From Bacteroidota bacterium (GTDB lineage Bacteria > Bacteroidota > Bacteroidia > Bacteroidales > TTA-H9), in contig QKGM01000033.1 in NCBI GenBank assembly GCA_003250395.1, positions 34,305 to 98,304 of the forward strand: DNA of 64,000 bases, written 5' to 3'. The notes under the pieces were generated by a model, which saw only the letters and a list, made by a program, of their open reading frames with translations, did no database searches and was not told the DNA's origin. The first letter of the stretch is position 1. Each line of letters starts with the position of its first letter. Both the position numbers and the translations under genes were made by a program. Of this stretch, positions 18,181-31,130 are shown in pieces.

Positions 18181-20055
18181 ATGAAGACTTCACTGGCGAA
18201 AGCATTTATAATACTTATTAAACAATTCCTCTGGTTCATCTTACTGTTTGCAATGGCACGCCTGGTTTTCATGGTGGTTTATTCCGGTATGATTATCAGT
18301 ACAGGTGCCGGACTGACAGAGGTGTTGTCTGCTTTTGTTTACGCGTTACACCTTGATGCAGCTACAGCCTGTTACCTGGTAATTATACCCTTCCTCTCTC
18401 TGGTTGTTTGGCTTCTCATCAGTGGAAATTGGATTCGTCATTTCCTCTTCTGGTACTCCTGTTTTATTAGTCTGGCTATTGCTTTAATGCTGGGTGGTGA
18501 ACTTGGGCTGTACAGTGAATGGAAGACAAAGCTAAATTATAAAGCGCTGATGTATCTCCGCCACCCGTCTGAGGTGTTTAATTCGATCAGTACCTGGCAG
18601 TTCATTCTCTGGTTCGTGGTCATCGCCCTTTTTATGTTTCTTGTTGTGCAGGTATACCGCCGTTGGTTTGCTATTCGTATTCATGTTCTAAAACGCAGGT
18701 GGTGGTATATCCCAGTCTTTATTGTACTGGCAGCTCCCTGCATCGGCCTGGGGTTACGTGGTGGGATCCAGGAAATACCTATAAACCAGAGTGCCTCGTT
18801 TTATTCAACACATGGCGTGCTGAATGCTGCATCGGTAAACACTACGTTTAATCTTTATATCAGTATCTTTGAAAACAGGGCATTTCTCGATAAAAACCCT
18901 TACGAGATTATGCCGCGACAAAAAGCTGAAGCTGCTGTAAAACGTATTTTTACACCTTTATGCGATTCCACGCAAACTATTCTTACAACCCGGCGACCCA
19001 ATGTCGTTTTGATTATTCTCGAAAGCTGGTCGGCCGATCTGATAGAATCATTAGGCGGTGATCCGGGTATTACTCCCGAATTTGCAAAACTTGAAAAGAA
19101 AGGGATCCTTTTTGGACAGGCGTATGCTGGCGGTTCACGTTCGGAACAGGGGATGGCTGCCCTGTTTAGTGGCTTTCCTCCGCATCCGTTCACTTCAATA
19201 ACAGTCCAGCCCGATAAATATTCCAGGTTAGCCTCACTGCCTGCCGTGATGAATAAAGCTGATTATGCAACCTCCTACTATTTCGGGGGGCAGCTGATTT
19301 ATGGTAATATCAAGAGCTATATTATGTTTACCGGTTTTCATAAGATCGTAGAAATGGATGGTTTCGATGCATCTGTCCCTCGTGGTAAACTGGGTATCCA
19401 TGATCAATATACACTCGACCGGTTGCTTACCGACCTGGATAAGGAAAAACAACCGTTTTTCAGCTCTCTTTTTACACTGAGTACTCATTCGCCCTATGAT
19501 CAGCCAATGGAAGAGAAGCTGAACTGGGGCGGTAATGAACGTCATTATATCAATTCGGCAAACTATACCGATTGGTGTCTGGGGCGGTTCTTCAATGAAG
19601 CTTCCTCGAAACCCTGGTACGCTAATACGTTGTTTATCCTGGTAGCCGATCATAGCCATAATTCCTATCGTAACTGGGATCCAAAAACTTTTGAATACCA
19701 TCATATACCAATGCTGTGGATTGGCGATGTTATCAAACCTGAATGGCGTGGAAAACGATTTGATAAGCTGGTGAGCCAGACTGATATTGCAGCAACGCTT
19801 CTTCATCAGCTACGGTTGCCCGATACAGCTTTTGTATGGAGTCGCGATGTTTTTAACAAGTGCTATGATGAAGCTGCTTACCACGCGATGGACGATGGTG
19901 TACTTGGTTGGAAAAGGCCTGATGGCTATTTTATCGAGATGATGGCGTTTCGTAAAACTTTTGCTGAGGATTTACCGCCACAGCGTGCCGACAGTATTCG
20001 TTCGGAAGGCTATGCTTTTCTTCAGGTCCTTTTTCAGCAGTATCTCGATTTTTAG
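18181..20055 (+). CDS. LTA-synthase-family membrane sulfatase (phosphoglycerol or phosphoethanolamine transferase type)
   Basis: 624 residues. About five hydrophobic helices in the first 190 residues are followed by an extracytoplasmic sulfatase-fold domain: NVVLIILESWSADLIESLGG, AYAGGSRSEQGMAALFSGFP, SSLFTLSTHSPYDQP, LFILVADHSHNSYRN and YHHIPMLWIGDVI. These match the LtaS/alkaline-phosphatase superfamily core, with metal ligands expected at the E in ILES, the S/T nucleophile in the GGSRSEQG stretch and the DH of ADHSH. True lipoteichoic acid is a Gram-positive polymer, so in a diderm the enzyme more likely transfers a phospho-headgroup to a periplasmic glycan or lipid; this is inference. ATG at 18181. 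Confidence 0.88.
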   Translation: MKTSLAKAFIILIKQFLWFILLFAMARLVFMVVYSGMIISTGAGLTEVLSAFVYALHLDAATACYLVIIPFLSLVVWLLISGNWIRHFLFWYSCFISLAIALMLGGELGLYSEWKTKLNYKALMYLRHPSEVFNSISTWQFILWFVVIALFMFLVVQVYRRWFAIRIHVLKRRWWYIPVFIVLAAPCIGLGLRGGIQEIPINQSASFYSTHGVLNAASVNTTFNLYISIFENRAFLDKNPYEIMPRQKAEAAVKRIFTPLCDSTQTILTTRRPNVVLIILESWSADLIESLGGDPGITPEFAKLEKKGILFGQAYAGGSRSEQGMAALFSGFPPHPFTSITVQPDKYSRLASLPAVMNKADYATSYYFGGQLIYGNIKSYIMFTGFHKIVEMDGFDASVPRGKLGIHDQYTLDRLLTDLDKEKQPFFSSLFTLSTHSPYDQPMEEKLNWGGNERHYINSANYTDWCLGRFFNEASSKPWYANTLFILVADHSHNSYRNWDPKTFEYHHIPMLWIGDVIKPEWRGKRFDKLVSQTDIAATLLHQLRLPDTAFVWSRDVFNKCYDEAAYHAMDDGVLGWKRPDGYFIEMMAFRKTFAEDLPPQRADSIRSEGYAFLQVLFQQYLDF

Positions 20056-20409
20056 TTTCAATTACGTTTTAATTAATTGTCTATCATCCTTTTAGTCTGG
20101 TTGTAAGAATCAAAATAATGCATGATTAAACCAGCCTGCATTTCTCTTTTATTGGGCTGGGAAGCGGGGTGGAAGGACAGGTATCATGTTTTTACTTTCA
20201 GAAATTGATTCCGGTTTGGCGGAATGGAAGTGTTATCCCTAGCAACGGAACAGAGTACAGGGTTATGCTGAATCGCGAATTATTCGTCAACAAGGATAGA
20301 TCTCTATATCGGTTTCAATTGGTTATTTGTTTGAACAACGGGATAGTCAGAAAGAGCCCCCTGATCCGGATCAGGGGGCTCTGTGTATATATTTCTAACG
20401 AGTGATTTA
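20056..20409. other. Intergenic region with terminator, no credible gene
   Basis: 354 nt between convergent genes. A 78-codon open frame on the plus strand (20169-20405) starts inside this spacer, runs through the terminator hairpin and has no protein-like features, so I do not call it. The only clear element is the palindrome listed separately at 20353-20382. Confidence 0.6.
20353..20382. terminator. Perfect 30-bp palindrome, terminator for pdxB
   Basis: AGAGCCCCCTGATCC is followed at once by its exact reverse complement, a 15-bp stem with no spacer. On the minus strand it is followed by TTTCT, 28 nt past the pdxB stop. Likely also ends rightward transcription. Confidence 0.75.
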
Positions 20410-21543
20410 CTAAATTGATTTGATTTTGAAACCTAGTTTTTTCAACGTTGCACGTTGTGTCGAGTTAGAGTCACGTAGCCGGAAGAGGTAAGCAGGCCAT
20501 TCACGTCGAACAGGATAATTGCTTCGAAAAGTCTCGAATTCTGAAGGGTCGTGCCGTAGCAGGAAATCATCGCGGCTAATATCATAACTTTGAAGAAAGG
20601 CATTAAAATAGACCTCATTATCGTTCAGTTCGTCGCAGTCGATGTAGCGGAGGGGTACTTCAGGTTCGGGAAGGTGTTTCGGGTACCATTTTGATTGCGC
20701 GTTCCGGTTAAAATGATCGCGCAAAGCATTTACAACAAAGGCTGTTCCGTTGGCTTTGCCATCGGTCGAATAACCGGCAATGTGGGGCGTTGCGATGGTT
20801 ACAAGCTGCATTAACTGGAGGTCAGGTTCCGGCTCATCCTCCCAGACATCTATCACGCTCATAATGTTTGGATGGGCTGTTAACCAGCTCTTCAAGGCAG
20901 AAGAATCGGCCACTTCACCACGGGAAGTATTGATAATCAATTGAACATTCCGGAAAGAATCGAGTAATTCCTTATTAATCATGTGGAATGTCGGGTATTC
21001 ACCATCTGTGTTAAGAGGAGTGTGAAAAGTAACGACATCAGCCGTAGCAGCTATTTCTTCTAGGCTGACGAATTTCTCATCGTCACCGGCCGCCTCACGG
21101 GGAGGATCACACAGTAAAACTTCCATCCCGAGCCTGCGTCCCAGGTTGGCTACTCTGCTTCCTACGTTACCGGCTCCTACAACACCCAATGTAAGCCCGT
21201 CAGGGTCAAACCCTGTATGCTGGTGTAGCCATGCAATGGCTGAGGCAACATACTGAAGCACCGAATTGGCATTACATCCGGGCGCATTGGTCCATTTTAT
21301 CCCATTCTCTTCACACCAGCGGGTGTCGATATGATCGAAACCTATGGTGGCAGAACCAATAAATTTAACGGGGCTGTTTTTGAGTAGATTTTCGTCGCAT
21401 CGGGTCCGGGTTCTTACCAGGAGCGCATCAGCTCCGGCAACCGCCGGAGGTTCTATGTCTTTTGCATCCATAAAAGTGATTTCACCGAACGATTCGGCTT
21501 CACCGCTTAAAAATGGAATTTTACTATCAGCAACTATTTTCAT
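20410..21543 (-). CDS. pdxB: 4-phosphoerythronate dehydrogenase
   Basis: Second step of the deoxyxylulose-5-phosphate-dependent pyridoxal phosphate pathway: 4-phosphoerythronate to 2-oxo-3-hydroxy-4-phosphobutanoate. 377 residues starting at the ATG at 21543 (MKIVADSKIPFLSGEAESFG); a frame extension of ten residues upstream exists but lacks family match. The D-2-hydroxyacid dehydrogenase core has the Rossmann motif GVVGAGNVGSRVANLGRRLG and catalytic Arg in INTSRGEVAD, Glu in VWEDEPEPD and His in TPHIAGYSTDGK. The C-terminal 90 residues are the PdxB dimerisation domain, absent from other dehydrogenases of the family. Single gene with its own terminator. Confidence 0.92.
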   Translation of the reverse strand: MKIVADSKIPFLSGEAESFGEITFMDAKDIEPPAVAGADALLVRTRTRCDENLLKNSPVKFIGSATIGFDHIDTRWCEENGIKWTNAPGCNANSVLQYVASAIAWLHQHTGFDPDGLTLGVVGAGNVGSRVANLGRRLGMEVLLCDPPREAAGDDEKFVSLEEIAATADVVTFHTPLNTDGEYPTFHMINKELLDSFRNVQLIINTSRGEVADSSALKSWLTAHPNIMSVIDVWEDEPEPDLQLMQLVTIATPHIAGYSTDGKANGTAFVVNALRDHFNRNAQSKWYPKHLPEPEVPLRYIDCDELNDNEVYFNAFLQSYDISRDDFLLRHDPSEFETFRSNYPVRREWPAYLFRLRDSNSTQRATLKKLGFKIKSI

Positions 21544-21613
21544 GGTGTTGATTTGAATTGCAAATTTCATCATTTTTTCATCAGCTCCCCATATTTCTGC
21601 AAAAAAATTGGCT

Positions 21614-21621
21614 TACCTTTG
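21614..21621 (+). promoter_or_regulatory. Candidate -7 element of small ORF
   Basis: TACCTTTG is an exact TAnnTTTG match, 53 nt before the TTG start at 21675 and directed away from pdxB. Confidence 0.45.
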
Positions 21622-21674
21622 CCCGTTTTTTGGAAAGTAGGTTTCCATATAAACTGAAAACGATATATAAATAG

Positions 21675-21863
21675 TTGAAAAACAATCATAAAGAACTCGT
21701 TCCACGAGATAAATCTTTCAGCCGCTCAGAATTGGAAATGAAAGGTTTTTGCTTTGCAGGCGAAGATATTCCGGGGTTATTTGTTTTTGAAATAGAGGGA
21801 GTACGGTTATATTTCCGTAAAACCGGCAGTGATCTTTACCAGATATTTTCGTTATCATCCTGA
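21675..21863 (+). CDS. Small hypothetical protein (62 residues)
   Basis: TTG start at 21675 (MKNNHKELVPRDKSFS..) and stop at 21861-21863. The C-terminal part looks protein-like (FVFEIEGVRLYFRKTGSDLY), and a good -7 element stands 53 nt upstream. There is no homologue I can name, no signal peptide and no membrane helix. It could be a genuine small cytoplasmic protein or the surviving start of a decayed gene, since the next 1.2 kb holds no genes. Confidence 0.4.
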   Translation: MKNNHKELVPRDKSFSRSELEMKGFCFAGEDIPGLFVFEIEGVRLYFRKTGSDLYQIFSLSS

Positions 21864-23104
21864 TCGTAGAGATAAGTTTCTCTGAAGTTAATCTAATTAG
21901 GCACTAGCAGTCTTTTTTAATACATCGTGTTACCTTTAGTGATTTATCACGGCTTACAATGTCGCCCTGGTACCTGAGAACTTCCTTCCTGATGCCATAC
22001 AGGGCAAACCTTCATTTTATAATCACCGTCCCGCGAAGCGAACTGCAGTATTTTACTGTTTTTAGTAGTGACGATTAAAAGTGTTTTAAAAATTAACTTA
22101 ATAAATATTTAATATTTATATATTTGTATTTATTGTTGATACTCAGTCGCCAATGGCTGTGGGATTTAATAGGTTCTGATACGACCATCAAGCTCCGGCT
22201 TGTTTTTGTTGAAGCCAGGGGGTATTTAACGTAAAGAACCTTTACCTGAAACCAATATATCTCTACCTGTATTCTACAATACTAAGGATGAGAACAGTTG
22301 CTACCTGTTGATAGTTTCCATTTTTTGGCTTGTTTTCCATATATTGGTCTTTGTTTTATGTGAATCTTAATCACTCTTTTAGGATTATTTTCACTAAAAT
22401 CAAAGTTTATAAGTGATAATGAGTTACTTTTTGTGATTTTTTAATCAACTGAATTCGTGTTGTTTGCAGGCCTGTTTAACAGCTTGTTCCTATCAAAGTC
22501 ACACCAAAGTTAGGACAAATTCGGGTTTTTACTATAGAAAGCCTATGTTTACTGTAATTATGGCATATTATATATATGTAAGAAAATTAACTATGTATAA
22601 TTTGTGGCACAATTTTGGTTATGTCCAATATTGTCAGGTTATGTAAATACAATGGAGGTATCAGGCTCTTTATTATGTTCCTGTCGGCCATAGCTTTTTA
22701 ACAAACCGGGGATGATGATTCAGGTTCCATGAGGCTTTCGAAATCATGATAGCACCTTACACATCCTGGCGGAATGGAAAGTCGGCAATCTTTTTCTCTG
22801 TGAACACATTCCGGGACAGGTAAATGCAGATAATTCAGCAGTGTTATTCTTCCGCTTCCGGAAAGGAGAAAAGTGGAATAGAAGGTTGTAATTAATTGTG
22901 CTGACTTTTAAGTTTATAGTTTGGGACATCATGAGGCTCAATTATTTTTTTTACAAAACTATTAAGTCGCGGGCGTTTGCTTGTATCTGAAGCTATGTTG
23001 CTGATATAAAACCTGCCGGGGCGCGATATGTGATGTCTCTTATCCGGGTTAAAAGCTGAAAGTAAAATTTCAGCAGGTAGCATTTCCAGTATTATAGAAA
23101 ATAA
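21864..23104. other. Long gene-poor region containing repeat copy A
   Basis: About 1.2 kb with only short frames in all six phases. It contains repeat copy A (core 22501-22610, homology probably 22345-22650), a 10-bp inverted pair ACCAATATAT (22251-22260)/ATATATTGGT (22339-22348), and a small hairpin GTAAAG/CTTTAC at 22231-22245. Short minus-strand peptide-like fragments around 21900-22060 are broken by frame changes. No tRNA or known riboswitch was recognised. Confidence 0.6.
22501..22610 (-). repeat. Dispersed intergenic repeat, copy A (inverted relative to copy B)
   Basis: The reverse complement of 22501-22610 aligns to 51909-52018 with a single 2-nt gap. Exact shared strings are ACAGTAAACATAGGCTTT (22538-22555 here), AAAAACCCGAATTTG and CCTAACTTTGGT. 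Weaker similarity continues on both sides for roughly 300 nt in total. It has no coding potential. It could be a family of non-coding RNAs, a miniature mobile element or the relic of one. Confidence 0.8.
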
Positions 23105-23131
23105 AAACACCGGTATTAAATACCGGTGTTT
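23105..23131 (-). terminator. Terminator of the tRNA-Gly transcript
   Basis: AAACACCGGTA (23105-23115) pairs perfectly with TACCGGTGTTT (23121-23131), 5-nt loop. On the minus strand it follows the tRNA by about 10 nt and runs into a T tract. Confidence 0.85.
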
Positions 23132-23141
23132 ATTGGTTTTG

Positions 23142-23214
23142 AGCGGGAAACGGGGCTCGAACCCGCGACCTAAAGCTTGGGAAGCTTTCGCTCTGCCAAC
23201 TGAGCTATTCCCGC
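23142..23214 (-). tRNA. tRNA-Gly (anticodon CCC)
   Basis: Read on the minus strand: acceptor GCGGGAA/TTCCCGC, D arm GCTC-AGTTGGCA-GAGC, anticodon arm AAAGC-TTCCCAA-GCTTT giving anticodon CCC (reads GGG), T arm GCGGG-TTCGAGC-CCCGT, discriminator U. CCA is not encoded. All four stems pair. Stands alone with a terminator directly downstream. Confidence 0.95.
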
Positions 23215-23323
23215 GAGGTTACTGTGCTGCAAAGATACTTTTTTTTCTTTTTCAATACCAAAAAATGGAGGGCTTGCTTTTTCTTCCTACTTTTACCCTG
23301 AATTACCCAAATCACTTTGATAG

Positions 23324-23908
23324 ATGGATTTTGAACGCGCAAGCGCCTATATACTCGACAAATTGAGACATGGTCTCCCGACCAACCTGTTCTATCACAA
23401 CCTTGAGCATGTGATGGATGTCTACCAGGCAGTCATCAGGATTGGTGCTGCTGAAAAGCTTGACCAGTCAACACTTATTGCACTGAAAACAGCAGCATTG
23501 ATGCACGATTCAGGCATGCTCAGGACATATAAGGGGCATGAAGAAGCAGCCTGTTCGCTGGTGCATTTGTGGTTACCGCAGTTTGGATACACTGAAGAAG
23601 AGATGAAATACATTTGCCGGATGATTCTGACTACCCAGTTACCGCAAACTGCCAGTGAAATAGGAGAACGGATTCTATGCGATGCTGATCTCGATTACCT
23701 TGGTCGTGATGATTTTTTCATGATTGCCCATCGGCTTCGTTTTGAATGGAATAACATGGGGATGAATGTTACATCGTTGAAAGACTGGTATCTGCTTCAG
23801 ATCAGGTTTCTTGAGGACCACAAATATTATACATTTTCCAATCAACAGTTACGAGAGCCGGGCAAGCAGAAAAACCTGGAAATGGTTAGAGAGTTGTTCC
23901 GTAATTAG
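23324..23908 (+). CDS. HD-domain phosphohydrolase-like protein
   Basis: 194 residues. HD superfamily metal ligands are visible: YHNLEHV (H25, H29), LMHDSGML (H61, D62), GHEEAA (H72) and CDADLDYLG. The fold is that of small stand-alone HD phosphohydrolases; some relatives act on nucleotides or cyclic dinucleotides, but the substrate here is unknown. ATG at 23324. The Usp gene follows 60 nt after its stop on the same strand, and the GT22-like gene after that, so the three may be co-transcribed. Confidence 0.88.
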   Translation: MDFERASAYILDKLRHGLPTNLFYHNLEHVMDVYQAVIRIGAAEKLDQSTLIALKTAALMHDSGMLRTYKGHEEAACSLVHLWLPQFGYTEEEMKYICRMILTTQLPQTASEIGERILCDADLDYLGRDDFFMIAHRLRFEWNNMGMNVTSLKDWYLLQIRFLEDHKYYTFSNQQLREPGKQKNLEMVRELFRN

Positions 23909-23968
23909 TTGGTTCGATATGTCTTAAATTTACGAAATCTTTTCACTAAAATATTTCAATTATCTTAT

Positions 23969-24838
23969 ATGGAAACTACTGCAATATCAGCCTACAAAAA
24001 TTTGATTGTTGTCCCAACCGATTTTTCGGAAGTGTGTGCAAATGCAGCAGCCCATGCTGCCGGGATTGCCAGGAAAATAAATTTCTCAATTTGCCTGGTA
24101 CACATTATCGATAGAAATACCCGTAATTGGTTAAAGAGTAACAGTCTGGATGAGATTGCCCTGGAAAGTAAATTAACTGCACTGGCCGGGCAATTAGTTA
24201 AAGACTATAATGTTACGGTTACTACCCATATCAGGGAAGGTGAAATTTTTACCGCGCTGGGTGAAGTATCTACCGAGATGGGTGCAAACATGATGGTAAT
24301 GGCAACGCATGGCAAGAGCGGTTTTCAACGCTTAATGGGAAGCAATGCCCTCAGGGTGGTGACAGATTCGCCAGTACCTGTGCTGGTTGTGCAGAAAAGA
24401 GGTTTCAATGAAGGTTATCAGCGGATTGTTTTCCCTATATCGAACGACATGGAGGTAAGGCAGATGGTACGCCTGGCCATTAGTTTGCAGAAGCGCTTCA
24501 ATGCTACACTGCTTTTAATTCAGGATTTTGAGGATGAGCCACGATTTAAAGCCCAGCTTGACGTTAAGACCCAGCAGATCATTGAAGAATTGCGACGCTA
24601 CGAGGTACAATACAAATTAACCCGCGCCGGAGAGGGTGATTTTGCTGCCAATGTGATTAGTTTTGCTGCTGTCGAAAGTGCTGATTTGATTCTGGTAATG
24701 AGCCTCGCGGATGGGGAGATGCCTGGTTTCTTCTTCAATACCTGGTCAGAGAAAATTATGTTTAACACGGCACAGATACCGGTACTCTGCCTTAACCCGG
24801 TCGATTACGGAACTATTTATTACGAACTGTTATCGTAA
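23969..24838 (+). CDS. Tandem universal stress protein
   Basis: 289 residues from the ATG at 23969 (METTAISAYKNLIVVPTDFS); the upstream in-frame TTG at 23909 would add 20 residues without Usp similarity. Two Usp folds in tandem, about 10-145 and 150-285. The first ends MATHGKSGFQRLMGSN, the ATP-binding G-X2-G-X9-G-S type motif. The second repeat lacks that motif (its counterpart is SLADGEMPGFFFNTWSEKIM), so only the first half is likely to bind nucleotide. Cytoplasmic. The role is usually stress survival; specific function is unknown. Confidence 0.9.
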   Translation: METTAISAYKNLIVVPTDFSEVCANAAAHAAGIARKINFSICLVHIIDRNTRNWLKSNSLDEIALESKLTALAGQLVKDYNVTVTTHIREGEIFTALGEVSTEMGANMMVMATHGKSGFQRLMGSNALRVVTDSPVPVLVVQKRGFNEGYQRIVFPISNDMEVRQMVRLAISLQKRFNATLLLIQDFEDEPRFKAQLDVKTQQIIEELRRYEVQYKLTRAGEGDFAANVISFAAVESADLILVMSLADGEMPGFFFNTWSEKIMFNTAQIPVLCLNPVDYGTIYYELLS

Positions 24839-24855
24839 AATCTATTTTGCTGTTG

Positions 24856-28939
<4,084 letters not shown>

Positions 28940-29218
28940 TCGGTATTTATTTAAGGGTGAAACATATAAAGTTGTCCGATTGAACAACCGCGGGTACATC
29001 AACACACCAAAGGCAAAAACAATTGATTATCAGTCTGGGCAGGACTTAAGATCGTGCGTATAGCCGGGAGCATTGTACGATTACCGATGCAAAGATACGA
29101 AAATTTTCTCATTCAGGGCTGAATTGTAGGAACATGGGCTTGCAGTAGTGTATTATTGTCAATCGTATATTGGCCTGTTTGTATTGAATTATAAAGAGTT
29201 GTTAACAGTAATAAAAAT

Positions 29219-29245
29219 AAAGGCAGAGCATATCGCTCTGCCTTT
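29219..29245 (-). terminator. Terminator of the pnt operon
   Basis: AAAGGCAGAGC (29219-29229) pairs perfectly with GCTCTGCCTTT (29235-29245), loop ATATC; on the minus strand followed by TTATTTTTATTA. Lies 21 nt past the pntB stop. Confidence 0.85.
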
Positions 29246-29266
29246 CGGATGGTTTAAAAATGGAAT

Positions 29267-30715
29267 TTATAAACTTTTAATTTCAGCCAATAATTTCTGA
29301 AGAGTTTCTTTTGCATCACCGAACAACATTCTTGTACGGTCGGCGAAGAATAAATTATTTTCTATTGCAGCGTATCCTTTACCCATGCCTCTTTTCATCA
29401 CGATCACGTTTTTAGCATCGCGGGCCTTTATGATTGGCATGCCATAGATCGGGCTGGAAGGATCATCCTCGGCAGCAGGATTTACCACATCGTTTGCTCC
29501 AATAACAATGAGTACGTCTGTGTTGGGTAAATCAGGATTGATATCGTCCATTTCGATTAACCTGTCATAAGGAACATCGGCTTCTGCCAGCAAGACGTTC
29601 ATGTGGCCAGGCATTCTGCCCGCGACAGGGTGGATTGCGTAACGTACCTCGACACCTTTATCTTCAAGTAATTTGTCAAGATCATGGCAAAGATGTTGTG
29701 CCTGGGCTACTGCAAGCCCATAACCAGGTACTATTACCACTTTCTGGGAATAGCTTAATAATACTGCGGTATCGCTCAGGCTGATCTCCTTGATTGCTCC
29801 GCCTGCATCAGATACTCCTGCAGCCTTGCCACCAAAGGCACCTACAATAACATTGAAAAGAGATCTGTTCATGGCATTACACATGAGGATTGTCAGAATA
29901 GTACCTGCAGAGCCTACCAGGATACCACCTGTCAGCATCGCCTGATTGTTGTATAGAAATCCTCCCATAGCCGCTGCAACACCTGTAAAGGAATTGAGCA
30001 GCGAAATAACCACCGGCATATCTGCACCACCAATTGGCATGACAAACAGGACTCCATAAACGAGTGCAATTACAAACATCAGGTAGAGGTATATCTGAGA
30101 AGCTTCAGGTGTTTCTCCAAAGATCATGATTCCAATAAGGAAGCCGATGAGAACGACCAATAAAACTATGTTTATATACCTGATCCACGAAGCTTTGATA
30201 TCACCCAGTCTGCTATCAAGTTTCAAAAAAGCAACCATCGACCCGGCAAATGAAACGCTGCCGATCAGTAACCCTAACAGAATTGCCAGAACATGACCAT
30301 TAGCCAGTCCTGATTCTGCAATAAGTGAGGATTCAATGTGTGGAAACTCCATGAGCGAGATCAGGGCAGCAGCTGCACCTCCCATCCCGTTGAACAGCGA
30401 AACAAGTTGTGGCATTGCAGTCATTTTTACTTTAACTGCAATCATCCATCCAATAATAGTACCGATAGCTATGGCTATAAGTATGAGCAGGTGATTTCCG
30501 ATAGGTTCCCCATCCTTGGTATGAAAAAGCAGAGTGGCTATAATGGCCAGCCCCATTCCAAACGCTGCAAGCAGATTGCCTTTGCGGGCAGAATCAGGAT
30601 GGCTGAGCATTTTAAGCCCAATTATAAACAACACGGAAGCAATAATGTAACTTATTTCAAGTATAGAGTTGCCCAATGTAAACTGATGCATTATGTTATT
30701 TGTCAGATTTTCCAT
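29267..30715 (-). CDS. pntB: Proton-translocating NAD(P) transhydrogenase subunit beta
   Basis: 482 residues. About nine hydrophobic helices occupy the first 290 residues, forming the proton channel with PntA2 (for example LFNGMGGAAAALISLMEFPH and GADMPVVISLLNSFTGVAAA). The C-terminal domain III binds NADP(H): VVIVPGYGLAVAQAQHLCHD, AIHPVAGRMPGHMNVLLAEA, IGANDVVNPAA and KRGMGKGYAAIENNLFF. Last gene of a three-gene set with pntA2 (6 nt gap) and pntA1. Uses the proton gradient to make NADPH from NADH, or the reverse. Confidence 0.96.
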   Translation of the reverse strand: MENLTNNIMHQFTLGNSILEISYIIASVLFIIGLKMLSHPDSARKGNLLAAFGMGLAIIATLLFHTKDGEPIGNHLLILIAIAIGTIIGWMIAVKVKMTAMPQLVSLFNGMGGAAAALISLMEFPHIESSLIAESGLANGHVLAILLGLLIGSVSFAGSMVAFLKLDSRLGDIKASWIRYINIVLLVVLIGFLIGIMIFGETPEASQIYLYLMFVIALVYGVLFVMPIGGADMPVVISLLNSFTGVAAAMGGFLYNNQAMLTGGILVGSAGTILTILMCNAMNRSLFNVIVGAFGGKAAGVSDAGGAIKEISLSDTAVLLSYSQKVVIVPGYGLAVAQAQHLCHDLDKLLEDKGVEVRYAIHPVAGRMPGHMNVLLAEADVPYDRLIEMDDINPDLPNTDVLIVIGANDVVNPAAEDDPSSPIYGMPIIKARDAKNVIVMKRGMGKGYAAIENNLFFADRTRMLFGDAKETLQKLLAEIKSL

Positions 30716-30721
30716 GTTGCT

Positions 30722-31030
30722 TTATTTTTTAGGTTTTTTCTTAAACATGTGAAGCATTCTGTCGGTTACTACAAAACCTCCGACAACATTAAGCGTGCCC
30801 AGAATTACAGCGAGAAATCCCAATAACAGAGATCCTGTTGTATGGGCATGCCCCATGACGATAATAGCTCCAATAATTACAACTCCGTGGATGGCGTTAG
30901 CTCCCGACATCAATGGGGTGTGAAGAACCGCAGGGACATGCGAGATTACCTCGATACCCAGGAAGACGGATAGTATGACAATGAAGATCGCTTCACGGTA
31001 CTCGAAAATGAATGATAATATATTTTCCAT
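30722..31030 (-). CDS. pntAB: Transhydrogenase subunit alpha part 2 (membrane)
   Basis: 102 residues with three hydrophobic helices (FREAIFIVILSVFLGIEVIS-like start, then VVIIGAIIVMGHA and LLLGFLAVILGTLNVVGGFV). It corresponds to the C-terminal membrane part of the single PntA of E. coli; here it is a separate gene as in Rhodospirillum-type transhydrogenases. GANAIHGVVIIGAI and NVVGGFVVTDRMLHMF are family signatures. Placed between pntA1 and pntB with only 6 nt to pntB. Confidence 0.93.
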   Translation of the reverse strand: MENILSFIFEYREAIFIVILSVFLGIEVISHVPAVLHTPLMSGANAIHGVVIIGAIIVMGHAHTTGSLLLGFLAVILGTLNVVGGFVVTDRMLHMFKKKPKK

Positions 31031-31130
31031 AATTTTTAATTTTTGCTTTACGCCTGAATTGCCCGGGGATAATTTCAGAAAATAATTTTTGAATTTTCTC
31101 GCCGGAAAACAGATATAAAACTCTGTTTTT

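Noticed and set aside
20169..20405. 78-codon plus-strand frame in the spacer before pdxB
   Set aside because: It runs through the perfect palindrome terminator and has no protein-like composition.
21900..22060. Minus-strand peptide-like fragments (KEVLRYQGDIVSRDKS and others)
   Set aside because: Frames shift within 100 nt and no family is recognisable; possibly a decayed gene, but too little to call.
22464..22646. 60-codon frame within repeat copy A
   Set aside because: It overlaps the repeat, whose other copy does not preserve the frame.
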